From Pseudomonadota bacterium (GTDB lineage: Bacteria; Pseudomonadota; Gammaproteobacteria; Burkholderiales; Burkholderiaceae_C), in the NCBI GenBank assembly GCA_031119395.1, contig JAVHYA010000021.1, forward strand, positions 1 through 64,000: 64,000 bases of DNA. The letters run 5' to 3'. The position numbers and the translations under genes were made by a program. Of the stretch, positions 24,850 through 33,402 are shown piece after piece; positions within the stretch are counted from its first letter, which is position 1, and every line of letters starts with the position of its first letter. Below the pieces are notes generated by a model that saw only the letters and a program-made list of their open reading frames with translations, had not been told where the DNA came from and ran no database searches.

Positions 24850-25935
24850 ATGCGCCATCCCGCCCAGCATTTTTCCGGCACCTATGCCGAAGCCCGTGCC
24901 AAGTTCCTCGATGCCGCCGCCGACCGCGGCGCGCGGATCCAGTCCTTCGAGATGGACGGCCAGCGCGGCGCCCTCGGCGAAGTGCTCGCCATGGATGCCG
25001 CGCGCCTGGGCCCGGCCGATGCGACGCGGCTGTTGATCGTCACGTCGGGCACGCACGGGCCGGAGGGCTTCTGCGGCTCGGGCTGCCAGGTCGCCACGCT
25101 GCGCGACGACGAACTGCTCGCCCGCTTCGACGCCGCGAAGATCGCGCTGCTGCTGGTGCACGCCGTCAACCCGCACGGCTTCTCGCACCTGCGGCGCACC
25201 AACGAGGACAACATCGACCTCAACCGCAACCACATCGATTTCGGCCAAGCGCTGCCGGTCAACGAGGGCTATGCGGACGTGGACCCGCTGGCCATTCCCG
25301 CCACCTGGCCGCCGGGCGCGGCCGACGAGGCGGCCCTGGCGGCCTACATCGAGCAGCACGGCCTGCGCGCGTACCGCACGGCGGTCAGCAAGGGCCAGTA
25401 CACCGTGCCCGACGGCCTCTTCTACGGCGGCCAGGCGCCGAGCTGGAGCAACCGCACCATCCGCGGCGTGCTGCGGCAGCACGGCGCCGGCATGACGCAC
25501 ATCGGCTGGATCGACGTGCACACCGGGCTGGGCCCGCGCGGCCACGGCGAGAAGATCTACCCCGGCCGCGCCGACGGCCTGGCGCGCGCACGCGCCTGGT
25601 GGGGCGCCGACGTGTTCGCGCCCTTCGAGGGCAACTCGGCCTCGCCCGATGTCTCGGGGCCGGTGGTCACGGCGATCTACGACGAGTGCCCCGACGCCGC
25701 CGTCGCCCTGATGGGCCTGGAGTTCGGCACCCTGCCCGACCTGGAGGTGCTGGACCGCCTGCGCGCCGACCACTGGCTGCACCGCCATCCCGAAGCGACC
25801 GATGCGCAGCGGCGCGCGATCCGCCAGGGCGTACGCGAAGCCTTCTACTGCGACGACGACGTGTGGAAGGGCATGATCCTCGGCCAGGCCCGGGTGGTGC
25901 TGCTGCAGACCCTCGAGGGCCTGCGCAAGGCCTGA
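24850..25935 (+). CDS. DUF2817/M14-like metallopeptidase family protein
   Basis: Zinc-dependent hydrolase of the M14 superfamily, DUF2817 branch, 361 residues. TSGTHGPEGFCG carries the H-x-x-E zinc pair, the next zinc His is in WIDVHTGLGPRG, and MGLEFGT supplies the probable catalytic Glu; RRTNEDNIDLNRNHIDF is the conserved substrate-binding block. There is no signal peptide, so it is cytoplasmic. An upstream GTG at 24826 in frame is possible; the ATG at 24850 is preferred for family fit. No ribosome binding site is visible at either. Confidence 0.8.
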   Translation: MRHPAQHFSGTYAEARAKFLDAAADRGARIQSFEMDGQRGALGEVLAMDAARLGPADATRLLIVTSGTHGPEGFCGSGCQVATLRDDELLARFDAAKIALLLVHAVNPHGFSHLRRTNEDNIDLNRNHIDFGQALPVNEGYADVDPLAIPATWPPGAADEAALAAYIEQHGLRAYRTAVSKGQYTVPDGLFYGGQAPSWSNRTIRGVLRQHGAGMTHIGWIDVHTGLGPRGHGEKIYPGRADGLARARAWWGADVFAPFEGNSASPDVSGPVVTAIYDECPDAAVALMGLEFGTLPDLEVLDRLRADHWLHRHPEATDAQRRAIRQGVREAFYCDDDVWKGMILGQARVVLLQTLEGLRKA

Positions 25936-26072
25936 GGCGCCGCCGCGGCCCTGCGGGCCTGGCGGCCGGAACAACCCGCCCGGCGGCGCGGTTTCAGGTG
26001 CATTTTTCCGTGGCCGGCGCATCATGCGCAGCCCAGCACGTCATCGCGGCCCTTTCACTTGAGGAGACGGCC

Positions 26073-26267
26073 ATGCACCCTGCCCCCGGTCTTGCGACGA
26101 GCCTTGCCATGCAGGCCTACCTGCGGCACCACGGCACCCCGGTGTGCCTGCACGAACTGCTGGTGAAAACGGTGCGGCAGCAGGGCCAGCGCGCCAGGAC
26201 CGGGCCGACGGGGCCCACGCCCCCGTCGGCCGGCTTGGCCGGCGCAGCGGCGCCGCCGTCGCGCTGA
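26073..26267 (+). CDS. Small protein of unknown function
   Basis: A 64-residue protein (starts MHPAPGLATSLAMQAYLRHH) whose first half looks helical and whose last third is Pro/Ala/Gly-rich and disordered. GAGGAG lies 6 bases before the ATG, which is the main evidence that it is real. I know no family. A GCACCCC/GGGGTGC hairpin follows the stop. Confidence 0.5.
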   Translation: MHPAPGLATSLAMQAYLRHHGTPVCLHELLVKTVRQQGQRARTGPTGPTPPSAGLAGAAAPPSR

Positions 26268-26271
26268 GAGC

Positions 26272-26288
26272 GCACCCCGTCGGGGTGC
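26272..26288 (+). terminator. Hairpin after the small ORF
   Basis: A perfect 7-bp stem GCACCCC/GGGGTGC with GTC loop begins 5 bases after the stop of the small gene; only TT follows, so it is a weak terminator or an RNA-stabilising hairpin. Confidence 0.4.
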
Positions 26289-26461
26289 TTGCACCGCGCA
26301 CTGCGCAACCCAGGACGCCTTGAACGAGCAGCCCGGCCGGGGCGCGCGGCGAAGCCCTCAGGGCGCCCGCGCCACTGCCTTGGCCAAGCCGCCGGGGGCG
26401 CCCGCTCCCGCCGAAGGCGAGACCCGGGTGAGCCGCGAGGCGGCCTGAGGCGTGCGTGGCT

Positions 26462-26869
26462 TCACCGTGCCGCGTCGCGGCAGGCGCGCAGGTTGCGCTC
26501 GAAGCCGCTGGCCAGCATCGGCGTGCAGTCCTCGCCGTTGGGCGTGACGCGGCACAGGCCGACCACCAGGAAGTCCTGCACGGCGCCGGTGCACATGGGG
26601 AATCGCGCCAGCTCGGGGTTGGCGCGCGACTTGAAGCCCCAGGCGTCGGCGAAGTCGACCATCCGCGCCATCGCATCGTGGAAGTACGTCCGGTCGCCGC
26701 TGCGCACCGCGGCGTCCATCGCCGGCAGTTCGCCGTCGAGGAAGCGCACGGCGGCGGCGGGGAACTGCGAGGGGTCCTGCTGCGCCGCGGCCCAGGGCGC
26801 AGCGGCGAGCAGCGCCGCCGCCAACACGCGGCGCACGGCGCCGGCCCCACACGAAGTCGAAAAAGTCAT
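26462..26869 (-). CDS. Secreted protein of unknown function with four cysteines
   Basis: A 135-residue exported protein. The signal peptide (ending PWAAAQQDP) is followed by a helical mature part with C93, C107, C115 and C129, giving two possible disulfides, and a typical SGDRTYFHDAMARMVDFADAW helix. I do not recognise the family. The ATG at 26869 lies directly beside repeat copy 5, which therefore forms its promoter-proximal region. Confidence 0.6.
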   Translation of the reverse strand: MTFSTSCGAGAVRRVLAAALLAAAPWAAAQQDPSQFPAAAVRFLDGELPAMDAAVRSGDRTYFHDAMARMVDFADAWGFKSRANPELARFPMCTGAVQDFLVVGLCRVTPNGEDCTPMLASGFERNLRACRDAAR

Positions 26870-26879
26870 GCGAACTTTG

Positions 26880-26947
26880 GTTTGCTATGTTTTTGATAGC
26901 GGTCCGCGCCCATCCGGCGCGCGCTGGGCACCGATTTGACCCGAAAA
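26880..26947 (+). repeat. Dispersed GATAGC/GCGCCC repeat, copy 5
   Basis: TTTGCTATGTTTTTGATAGC, then GCGCCCATCCGGCGCGCGC, TGGGCACC and the tail GATTTGACCCGAAAATCGG. It begins 10 bases from the start codon of the secreted protein gene. Confidence 0.8.
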
Positions 26948-27063
26948 TCGGCACCCCGGCCGCCGTCCGCGCCGGCCGCTGCCCCGCCCGCGTTGCGGCG
27001 CCCCCGCCAGAGAGCCGCCGCAAATGTGGCCCAATACGGGGTTCCGGATTTTTCATCGCCGGG

Positions 27064-27137
27064 CCGCCCCCCAGGATGAAAGCGCCCCCTCGGGGGCAGC
27101 GAACCCACGAAGTGGGGAACGTGGGGGCCTTTTTTTC
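27064..27137 (+). repeat. Second-type intergenic repeat with three stems and a T7 tract
   Basis: GCCCCC-TC-GGGGGC at 27084-27097 and CCCAC-GAA-GTGGG at 27104-27116 sit between CCCCCCA and TGGGGGCC, which can pair as an outer stem, followed by seven T. It can work as a terminator on the plus strand. The layout resembles common Comamonadaceae intergenic elements. Confidence 0.55.
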
Positions 27138-27162
27138 ATCAGCCAACCGAAGGAGTCCCGAC

Positions 27163-27321
27163 ATGGGCAACAAGATCGTCACCGAAGCAGACCGCAAAGC
27201 CACCAAGCCCCTGCCGGGCGCCACCGTCGCCAAGCAGGGCGTGGGCCAGAAGCGCAGCCTGGAGCGCGGCTCGGCGACCCGCAGCAAGAAGAACCCCGGC
27301 AAGCGCCCCCACCAGGGCTGA
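27163..27321 (+). CDS. Small basic protein of unknown function
   Basis: A 52-residue, Lys/Arg-rich protein (MGNKIVTEADRKATKPLPGA, ending KKNPGKRPHQG) with no hydrophobic segment. AGGAG lies 7 bases before the ATG and a strong terminator follows 20 bases after the stop, so it is a well-formed single-gene transcription unit. The composition suggests an RNA- or DNA-binding or disordered stress protein; no family recognised. Confidence 0.65.
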   Translation: MGNKIVTEADRKATKPLPGATVAKQGVGQKRSLERGSATRSKKNPGKRPHQG

Positions 27322-27341
27322 TCGGCGCGGCCGAACCTGCG

Positions 27342-27367
27342 AGCGCCCCGAGCGGGCGCTTTTTTTC
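27342..27367 (+). terminator. Rho-independent terminator of the small basic protein gene
   Basis: A 7-bp stem AGCGCCC/GGGCGCT with a CGAGC loop is followed by a run of seven T including the last stem base. Confidence 0.85.
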
Positions 27368-27393
27368 TTGTTGGACGCGAGGTCTTGCCCCGA

Positions 27394-27585
27394 ATGAAGA
27401 ACGACCAGATGCTGCTGCGCGGCGCGATGTGCGCCGTGATCGGCGCGGCCGTGCTGCTCGGCCCCTACGTGCTGCGCTCGCCCGCCTGGCGCGACATGGT
27501 GGCCGGCGCCCACGTGGTGGGCTGGTTCGCCCTGGCGCTGGGCGTGGTCATGATGGCCGTCGCGCTGCTGCGCCGCAAGGGCTGA
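27394..27585 (+). CDS. Small two-helix membrane protein
   Basis: A 63-residue protein with two predicted membrane helices (about 8-27 and 37-57), a short loop with PAWRDMVAG, and a C-terminal RRKG anchor, so both ends are probably cytoplasmic. The ATG at 27394 is used; no strong ribosome binding site. Family unknown. It converges on the DUF808 gene. Confidence 0.6.
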   Translation: MKNDQMLLRGAMCAVIGAAVLLGPYVLRSPAWRDMVAGAHVVGWFALALGVVMMAVALLRRKG

Positions 27586-27597
27586 AGCCGCGGTGGC

Positions 27598-28518
<921 letters not shown>

Positions 28519-28604
28519 GCAGGGGTCTTTCGTGAGTGGACGGGCGGCGCCACGATGTGCCGCCGTGGCCGGCCTTGCAAGGGGGATGCCGGCCTGCGGT
28601 GGTG

Positions 28605-29126
28605 TCAGCCCAGGTCGCGCTTGAGGCGCACCTCCTCGATGCGGATGGCGCCCAGCGCCGTGGTCTTGGCGGTCTTCATGTCGCGCTTGAAGCCGGCCGT
28701 GTGCTCGAAGAAGCGCAGCGCGCGCTCGTTCTTCAGCGGCACCCAGGCGGTGACGGTGGTGCAGCCCTCGTCTTCCAGGCCTTCCTCGGCGGCTTCCCAA
28801 AGTTGCTGGGCCACGCCCTTGCCCCAGTGGTCGGGATGCACGTAGAGCGACCACACCTCGCCGTCCACCGGCTTGGTCTTCGGGTCGCGCGAGCGGTCGA
28901 AGCCGACGAAGCCGACCACCGTGTCGCCCTGCACCGCCACGTGCACCTGCGGCTCGGCGAATTCGATGGCCTGGCGCCACTTGGCCTCGCGCGTGGACGG
29001 CGCCAGCGCATCGAGCTGGTCGTCGGGCACGATGCCCTGGTAGGCGGCGCGGGCGGCGGCGGCGTGGATGTCGGCGATGGCCTTGGCATCGCGCAGCTCG
29101 GCGGGGAGGACTTCGTAGGGAGACAT
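28605..29126 (-). CDS. GNAT N-acetyltransferase
   Basis: Single-domain GNAT enzyme of 173 residues. The acetyl-CoA site is YVHPDHWGKGVAQQLWEAAE (about 94-113) after the strand GEVWSL; NERALRFFEHTAGF is the usual C-terminal helix-strand. The IHAAAARAAYQGIVPDDQL start is typical of a large group of GNAT proteins with unknown acceptors. ATG at 29126. It is divergent from the ferredoxin gene. Confidence 0.85.
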   Translation of the reverse strand: MSPYEVLPAELRDAKAIADIHAAAARAAYQGIVPDDQLDALAPSTREAKWRQAIEFAEPQVHVAVQGDTVVGFVGFDRSRDPKTKPVDGEVWSLYVHPDHWGKGVAQQLWEAAEEGLEDEGCTTVTAWVPLKNERALRFFEHTAGFKRDMKTAKTTALGAIRIEEVRLKRDLG

Positions 29127-29204
29127 GAGCAGAAAAGCAGACGGATCGGAAAGCCGCCCATTGTCGCCGCTGGGGGCCGGCGCCGGCCCCGACAATCGCA
29201 CCCC

Positions 29205-29498
29205 ATGAGCCATCGGATCGACGTCGTGCCGGCCGGCCTCGCCTTCGAGGCGCCCGACACCGGGCGCAGCCTGCTGCTGGCCGCGCAGGACGCGGGCGTC
29301 GAGCTGCCCAGTTCCTGCCGCAACGGCACCTGCCGCACCTGCCTCGCCCGGGTGGTGAGCGGGCGCATCGTGCACACCATCGACTGGCCGGGCCTGTCGG
29401 CCGAGGAGAAGGCCGAGGGCTGCGTGCTGCCCTGCGTGGCCGAGGCGCGCAGCGACGTGGTGCTGGACGTGCCGCACGCGCGCTCGCTGTTCGACTGA
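29205..29498 (+). CDS. Plant-type [2Fe-2S] ferredoxin
   Basis: A 97-residue electron carrier with the cluster ligands C38, C43, C46 and C77 in the spacing C-x4-C-x2-C...C of plant-type ferredoxins (SSCRNGTCRTCLA). Its redox partner is not adjacent; such small ferredoxins serve oxygenases or reductases. The ATG at 29205 is preceded by a purine-poor stretch, so translation start strength is unclear. Confidence 0.88.
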   Translation: MSHRIDVVPAGLAFEAPDTGRSLLLAAQDAGVELPSSCRNGTCRTCLARVVSGRIVHTIDWPGLSAEEKAEGCVLPCVAEARSDVVLDVPHARSLFD

Positions 29499-29516
29499 GG
29501 CGTCTTTCCTCAGCGA

Positions 29517-29576
29517 AAAGTGGCCCCAACGCCCGCGCGACGGGCGCCACCCGCTATCTATTTGATAGCAACCGAC
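29517..29576 (-). repeat. Dispersed GATAGC/GCGCCC repeat, copy 6 (overlaps MFS stop)
   Basis: On the minus strand: TTGCTATCAAATAGATAGC, then GCGCCCGTCGCGCGGGCG, TTGGGGCC and ACTTTTCGC. The TAG in the first hairpin is the stop codon of the MFS gene, whose last residues VAIK are repeat-encoded. Confidence 0.85.
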
Positions 29577-30859
29577 GCCTCGATCCGGTCGCGTTGCGCC
29601 AGCCCCGGGAAGAGCCGGAACCACGCCAGCGCCACCAGCACCGTCCCCACGCCGCCGGCCACCACCGAGCCCACCGGGCCGAGCAGCGCGGCCGTCGCGC
29701 CCGACTCGAATTCGCCGAGCTGGTTGCTCGCGCCGATGAAGATCGAATTGACGGCGCTCACCCGGCCGCGCATGGCGTCGGGCGTTTCCAGCTGCACCAG
29801 CGTCTGGCGGATGACGACGTTGACCATGTCGGCCGCGCCCGAGACCGCCAGCGCCACCAGCGAGACGAGAAAGCTCGTCGACAGGCCGAACACCACCATG
29901 CACAGGCCGAAGGCGCCCACCGCCAGCAGCAGCGTGCGGCCCACGTGCCGCTCGACGGGCGTGCGCGTGAGCGTGATCGACATGGCCAGTGCGCCCACCG
30001 CCGGCGCGCTGCGCAGCAGGCCCAGGCCCCAGGGGCCGGTGTGCAGGATCTCCTTGGCGTAGATGGGCAGCAGCGCCACCGCGCCGCCGAGCAGCACCGC
30101 GAAGAGGTCGAGCGACACGGCGCCGAGCACCGGCTTGCGCTGCCAGATGAAGCGCACGCCCGCCAGCAGCGTCGCGGCCGTCACCGGCTCGCGCTGCGGC
30201 GCGTTGTGCACGTAGCGCAGGCGCGCCACCAGCACGCAGGCCGCCGCGAAGAGCAGCAGGCTCGCCCCGTAGACCACGCCCATGCCGGCCACGAACAGCA
30301 GCCCGCCCAGCGCCGGCCCGCCGATGATCGAGGCCTGCTGACCGGCCGAGCTGAAGGCCATCGCCCGCGGCAGCATGAGCGGCGGCACCAGCAGCGGCGT
30401 GAGCGACTGCTGCGCCGGCATCTGGAAGGCGCGCACCGCCCCGAGCACCAGCGACAGGCCCAGCAGCAGCGCACGCGAGTCGTGGCCGACCAGGTGCGCG
30501 CCCAGCAGCGCCGCCGCCACCCCGCCCTGCGCCGCCAGGCACAGGGCCAGGATGCGCCCGCGGTGGTGCTGGTCGACCACATGGCCGGCATACAGCGCCA
30601 GCAGCAGCGCCGGCACGAACTGGAACAGGCCCACCAGCCCCAGGTCCCAGGCGCTGCCGGTGATGTCGTACATGTGCCAGCCCACCGCGACCATGAGCAT
30701 CTGCTGCGCGGCCGTGCCCAGCATGCGCGCACCCCACAGGCGCATGAAGGGGCGCTCGCGCGTGAGGTCGGAAAAGCGGTAGCGGGGGGGATCGGCGGGC
30801 GCCCCGGCAGGAGGGGCGCTCGCGGCGCCCTCGTCGGGCGCGGGGTCGGCGGCAGGCAT
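29558..30859 (-). CDS. MFS transporter (EntS-like)
   Basis: Major facilitator of 433 residues with about 12 helices; the N-terminal pattern RLWGARMLGTAAQQMLMVAV and the ALYAGHVVDQHHRGRIL loop place it near the EntS/MFS_3 exporters. Residues 1-35 are a Pro/Ala-rich cytoplasmic leader. Substrate unknown. The last four codons and the TAG stop lie inside repeat copy 6, so the ancestral C-terminus was probably different. Confidence 0.85.
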   Translation of the reverse strand: MPAADPAPDEGAASAPPAGAPADPPRYRFSDLTRERPFMRLWGARMLGTAAQQMLMVAVGWHMYDITGSAWDLGLVGLFQFVPALLLALYAGHVVDQHHRGRILALCLAAQGGVAAALLGAHLVGHDSRALLLGLSLVLGAVRAFQMPAQQSLTPLLVPPLMLPRAMAFSSAGQQASIIGGPALGGLLFVAGMGVVYGASLLLFAAACVLVARLRYVHNAPQREPVTAATLLAGVRFIWQRKPVLGAVSLDLFAVLLGGAVALLPIYAKEILHTGPWGLGLLRSAPAVGALAMSITLTRTPVERHVGRTLLLAVGAFGLCMVVFGLSTSFLVSLVALAVSGAADMVNVVIRQTLVQLETPDAMRGRVSAVNSIFIGASNQLGEFESGATAALLGPVGSVVAGGVGTVLVALAWFRLFPGLAQRDRIEASVAIK

Positions 30860-30932
30860 CCGTTCGAGGATAGCCCAGGTCCCCCTGCCCGGTCCTGGGC
30901 TCGACCGGGAAGCGCTGCCTACACTTCGCGCC

Positions 30933-31577
30933 GTGACCGACGACTACCGCCTCGTCCATGAAGACGCCGACCTGCTCGTGCTCGACAAGCCCAGCGGCCT
31001 GCTGTGCGTGCCCGGACGCGGCGACGACAAGCAGGACTGCCTGAGCGCGCGCGTCCAGTCGCGCTGGCCCGGGGCGCTGGTGGTGCACCGGCTCGACATG
31101 GCGACCAGCGGGCTCGTGCTCATGGCGCGCAGCGCCGAGATGCAGCGCGCGCTGGGCGACGCCTTCGCGCAGCGGCAGGTGTGGAAGCGCTACGAAGCGG
31201 TGGTCGACGGCGTTGCGCAGAGCAAGGGCTGGTCGGTCATCGACGCACCCATGATGGCCGACTGGCCGCGCCGGCCGCTGCAGAAGATCGACGAAGCCGG
31301 CAAGCCCAGCGTGACGCGCTGGCGCACGCTCGACGCGTGGCCCGAGCGCGGGGAACGCGGCAGCGCGCGCCTGCTGCTGGAGCCGCAGACCGGGCGTTCG
31401 CACCAGTTGCGCCTGCACCTGGCGCACATCGGCCACCCGATCCTGGGCGACACGCTGTACGGCGATGCGCGCGTGCAGGCGTCGGCCCCGCGCCTGCTGC
31501 TGCACGCGACGGTGCTGCAGTTCAGGCATCCGGCGACGGGCGCCGCGGTGCGCTTCGAGAGTCCGGCGCCCTTCTGA
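30933..31577 (+). CDS. RluA-family RNA pseudouridine synthase
   Basis: Isomerises uridine to pseudouridine in RNA. The 214-residue length, catalytic D55 in HRLDMATSGL, and the LEPQTGRSHQLRLHLAHIGHPI motif are those of the RluA group; the short form without an S4 domain fits RluA itself, which modifies 23S rRNA and tRNA, though a paralogue cannot be excluded. GTG start at 30933. Confidence 0.88.
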   Translation: MTDDYRLVHEDADLLVLDKPSGLLCVPGRGDDKQDCLSARVQSRWPGALVVHRLDMATSGLVLMARSAEMQRALGDAFAQRQVWKRYEAVVDGVAQSKGWSVIDAPMMADWPRRPLQKIDEAGKPSVTRWRTLDAWPERGERGSARLLLEPQTGRSHQLRLHLAHIGHPILGDTLYGDARVQASAPRLLLHATVLQFRHPATGAAVRFESPAPF

Positions 31578-31593
31578 GCCCGTCTGCGCGCCG

Positions 31594-32037
31594 TCAGGTT
31601 TCGCTCTTGACCACGAGCACCGGCATCGGTGCTTCCTGCAGCACGCGCTGCGTCACGCTGCCCAGCAGCAGCTTCTCGATGCCGCTGCGGCCGTGCGAGC
31701 CCATCACGATCAGGTCGGCGTGCAGCGCCACGGCCGTGTCGACGATGCCCTCGTGCACGACATGGCCGTCGATCACGCGCTGGTCGCTGTGCAGGCCCTC
31801 GGCGGCCAGGGCCGCCACGCCGCGGGCCAGCGCGGCATTGGCGCTCGAGGTGGCCGCGGCCAGGTATTCGTTCTGGCCCAGCGCGTAGTCGGCGCCGACG
31901 CCGATGAAGGGGTAGTTGTCGATCACATGGATCAGCGTGATGCGGCTGCCGAAGGCCAGTGCGAGGCCGCTGGCCTTGCTCACCGCGAGCATGGAGGTCT
32001 CGGAGCCGTCGATGGGAACCAGGATGTGATTGAACAT
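31594..32037 (-). CDS. Universal stress protein (UspA family)
   Basis: A 147-residue UspA-fold protein beginning MFNHILVPIDGSETS with the ATP-binding-type motif IVMGSHGRSGIEKLLLGSVT near 115-134 (G-x2-G-x9-G-S). Members act in stress survival. It is a single gene; the 153 bases between it and the upstream 2OG oxygenase gene on the same strand show nothing else. Confidence 0.9.
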   Translation of the reverse strand: MFNHILVPIDGSETSMLAVSKASGLALAFGSRITLIHVIDNYPFIGVGADYALGQNEYLAAATSSANAALARGVAALAAEGLHSDQRVIDGHVVHEGIVDTAVALHADLIVMGSHGRSGIEKLLLGSVTQRVLQEAPMPVLVVKSET

Positions 32038-32190
32038 GGCGCTGCCCTCGTTATTCGAGCCAGGCGACCAGCGGCAGCCGGTCGCCGAAGGAACCACGCG
32101 CCCGCAGGCAGCAGGCGATGGCATGCCGTGCGACTGTACCTTGCCGCGCCCTCGGGCCCTGTAGGACGCCGAGACCGGGCTTGCGCGCGC

Positions 32191-32928
32191 TCAAACGCCC
32201 TGGAAACCCTGCGCGCGGCAGGTGATGACCAGCGTGTCGCGCCATCCCGCCCGGCCGTCCTGCAGCGGCTGGATGGGCGTGGATTCGTGGATCACACGTG
32301 CGTCGTCCAGCAGCAGCAGCGTCCACGGCTCGGTCATGGTGAAGCGCTCGCCGCGCCGGCCCTCGAAGACGCGGGTTTCGCCGCCCTTGATGCCTTCGCG
32401 GCCGACCAGCGCGACCGCCACCAGGTCGACCCCGTCGCGGTGCGCGCCCTCGGGCGTGGGGCGGCCGATGCCCTCGGCCGTGTCGATGCGGAACTGGTGC
32501 GCCTCGATGTACCAGGGCTGCGGGCCGCGCAATGCGCTCGCCGCCTCGGCCAGGCGCTGCAGCAGCCGGTGCCACACGGGGCGCGACACGGTCGCGTCCT
32601 CCATCGGCGCGAACCAGCGCTGCATGCCGCCGTGCAGCGCGTTGTATTCGACCGGCTGCCAGTGCGCACGGTGCGGCGCCTGCGTGAGTGCCTCGCCCTC
32701 GGCCACGAAGCAGGCGTGGCGGCGCGTGCGGTAGCGGCCGCCATCCTTGAGGTACTCGTCCGGCGGCAGGTGCTCCCAGTCGGGGCGCATGGCGTCCAGT
32801 TCGCCCACCGGCATGCCGAGCCAGTCGCCCGTGCCCTTGGGGCTGAGGACGGCGTAGCCTTCCTGGCGCAAGGCGGTGGCCACCTCTTCCGGCGGCGTGA
32901 AGGGGGGGCTGTAGTCCGTGCCGCTCAT
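32191..32928 (-). CDS. 2OG-Fe(II) dioxygenase family protein (PF10014-like)
   Basis: Non-haem iron oxygenase of 245 residues. H163 and D165 (HRDGVD) form the front of the facial triad, and the distal His is in ARVIHESTPI; the fold pattern ...EYNALHGGMQRWF...IEAHQFRID is typical of the 2OG-Fe_Oxy_2 family, related to L-isoleucine hydroxylases. An amino-acid hydroxylation role is possible. It lies 16 bases downstream of the DUF427 gene in the same direction, probably as one unit with it. Confidence 0.8.
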   Translation of the reverse strand: MSGTDYSPPFTPPEEVATALRQEGYAVLSPKGTGDWLGMPVGELDAMRPDWEHLPPDEYLKDGGRYRTRRHACFVAEGEALTQAPHRAHWQPVEYNALHGGMQRWFAPMEDATVSRPVWHRLLQRLAEAASALRGPQPWYIEAHQFRIDTAEGIGRPTPEGAHRDGVDLVAVALVGREGIKGGETRVFEGRRGERFTMTEPWTLLLLDDARVIHESTPIQPLQDGRAGWRDTLVITCRAQGFQGV

Positions 32929-32944
32929 TGCACGCGACCCGTCG

Positions 32945-33226
32945 TCACGCCTCGACCTTCACGCCCTTCCAGAAGGCGACGCGGTCCTTGACCATCTCGG
33001 CCTCGGGCTTGGGGTCGGGGTAGTACCAGACGGCTTCGGGGTTCAGCTCGCCGTTGACCAGCAGCGAGTAGTAGCTGGCGGTGCCCTTCCACGGGCACAC
33101 GGTGTGGTTGTTGCTGAAGGTGACGTAGTCGCGGTTGAGCGAACTGGCGGGGAAGTAGTGGTTGCCTTCGACGAGCACCGTGTCGTCGCTCTCGGCGATG
33201 GTGACGCCGTTCCAGGTTGCTTTCAT
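32945..33226 (-). CDS. DUF427 family protein
   Basis: Small protein of 93 residues of the DUF427 family: MKATWNGVTIAESDDTVLVE, GNHYFPASSLN, and the WKGTASYYSLLVNGE segment with the conserved Cys-Pro-Trp-Lys. The biochemical role is unknown. GGAG lies 6 bases before its ATG. It sits between the egtD gene and the 2OG-Fe oxygenase gene, all on the minus strand. Confidence 0.88.
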   Translation of the reverse strand: MKATWNGVTIAESDDTVLVEGNHYFPASSLNRDYVTFSNNHTVCPWKGTASYYSLLVNGELNPEAVWYYPDPKPEAEMVKDRVAFWKGVKVEA

Positions 33227-33339
33227 TCGGATCTCCATGAGCTGGCCCACCACCGGCAGCGTCCGATGCGCCTCGCAACCGAAGGCCGCGCAGCAGCCCA
33301 TCCGGGAACACGCGCGGAACTGGATGTGCCAGCCGCATC

Positions 33340-33402
33340 GCGTGCCCCCATCAGGGGGGTTGGCGGAGCGACACGAAGTGCGCGAAGCCTGGGGGTGGGT
33401 GC
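33340..33402 (-). repeat. Third-type intergenic repeat after egtD
   Basis: On the minus strand, right after the egtD stop: CCACCCCCAGGCTTCGCGC, ACTTCGTGTCGCTCCGCC, AACCCCCCTGATGGGGGC. The same segments occur at 45593-45690. Confidence 0.65.
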
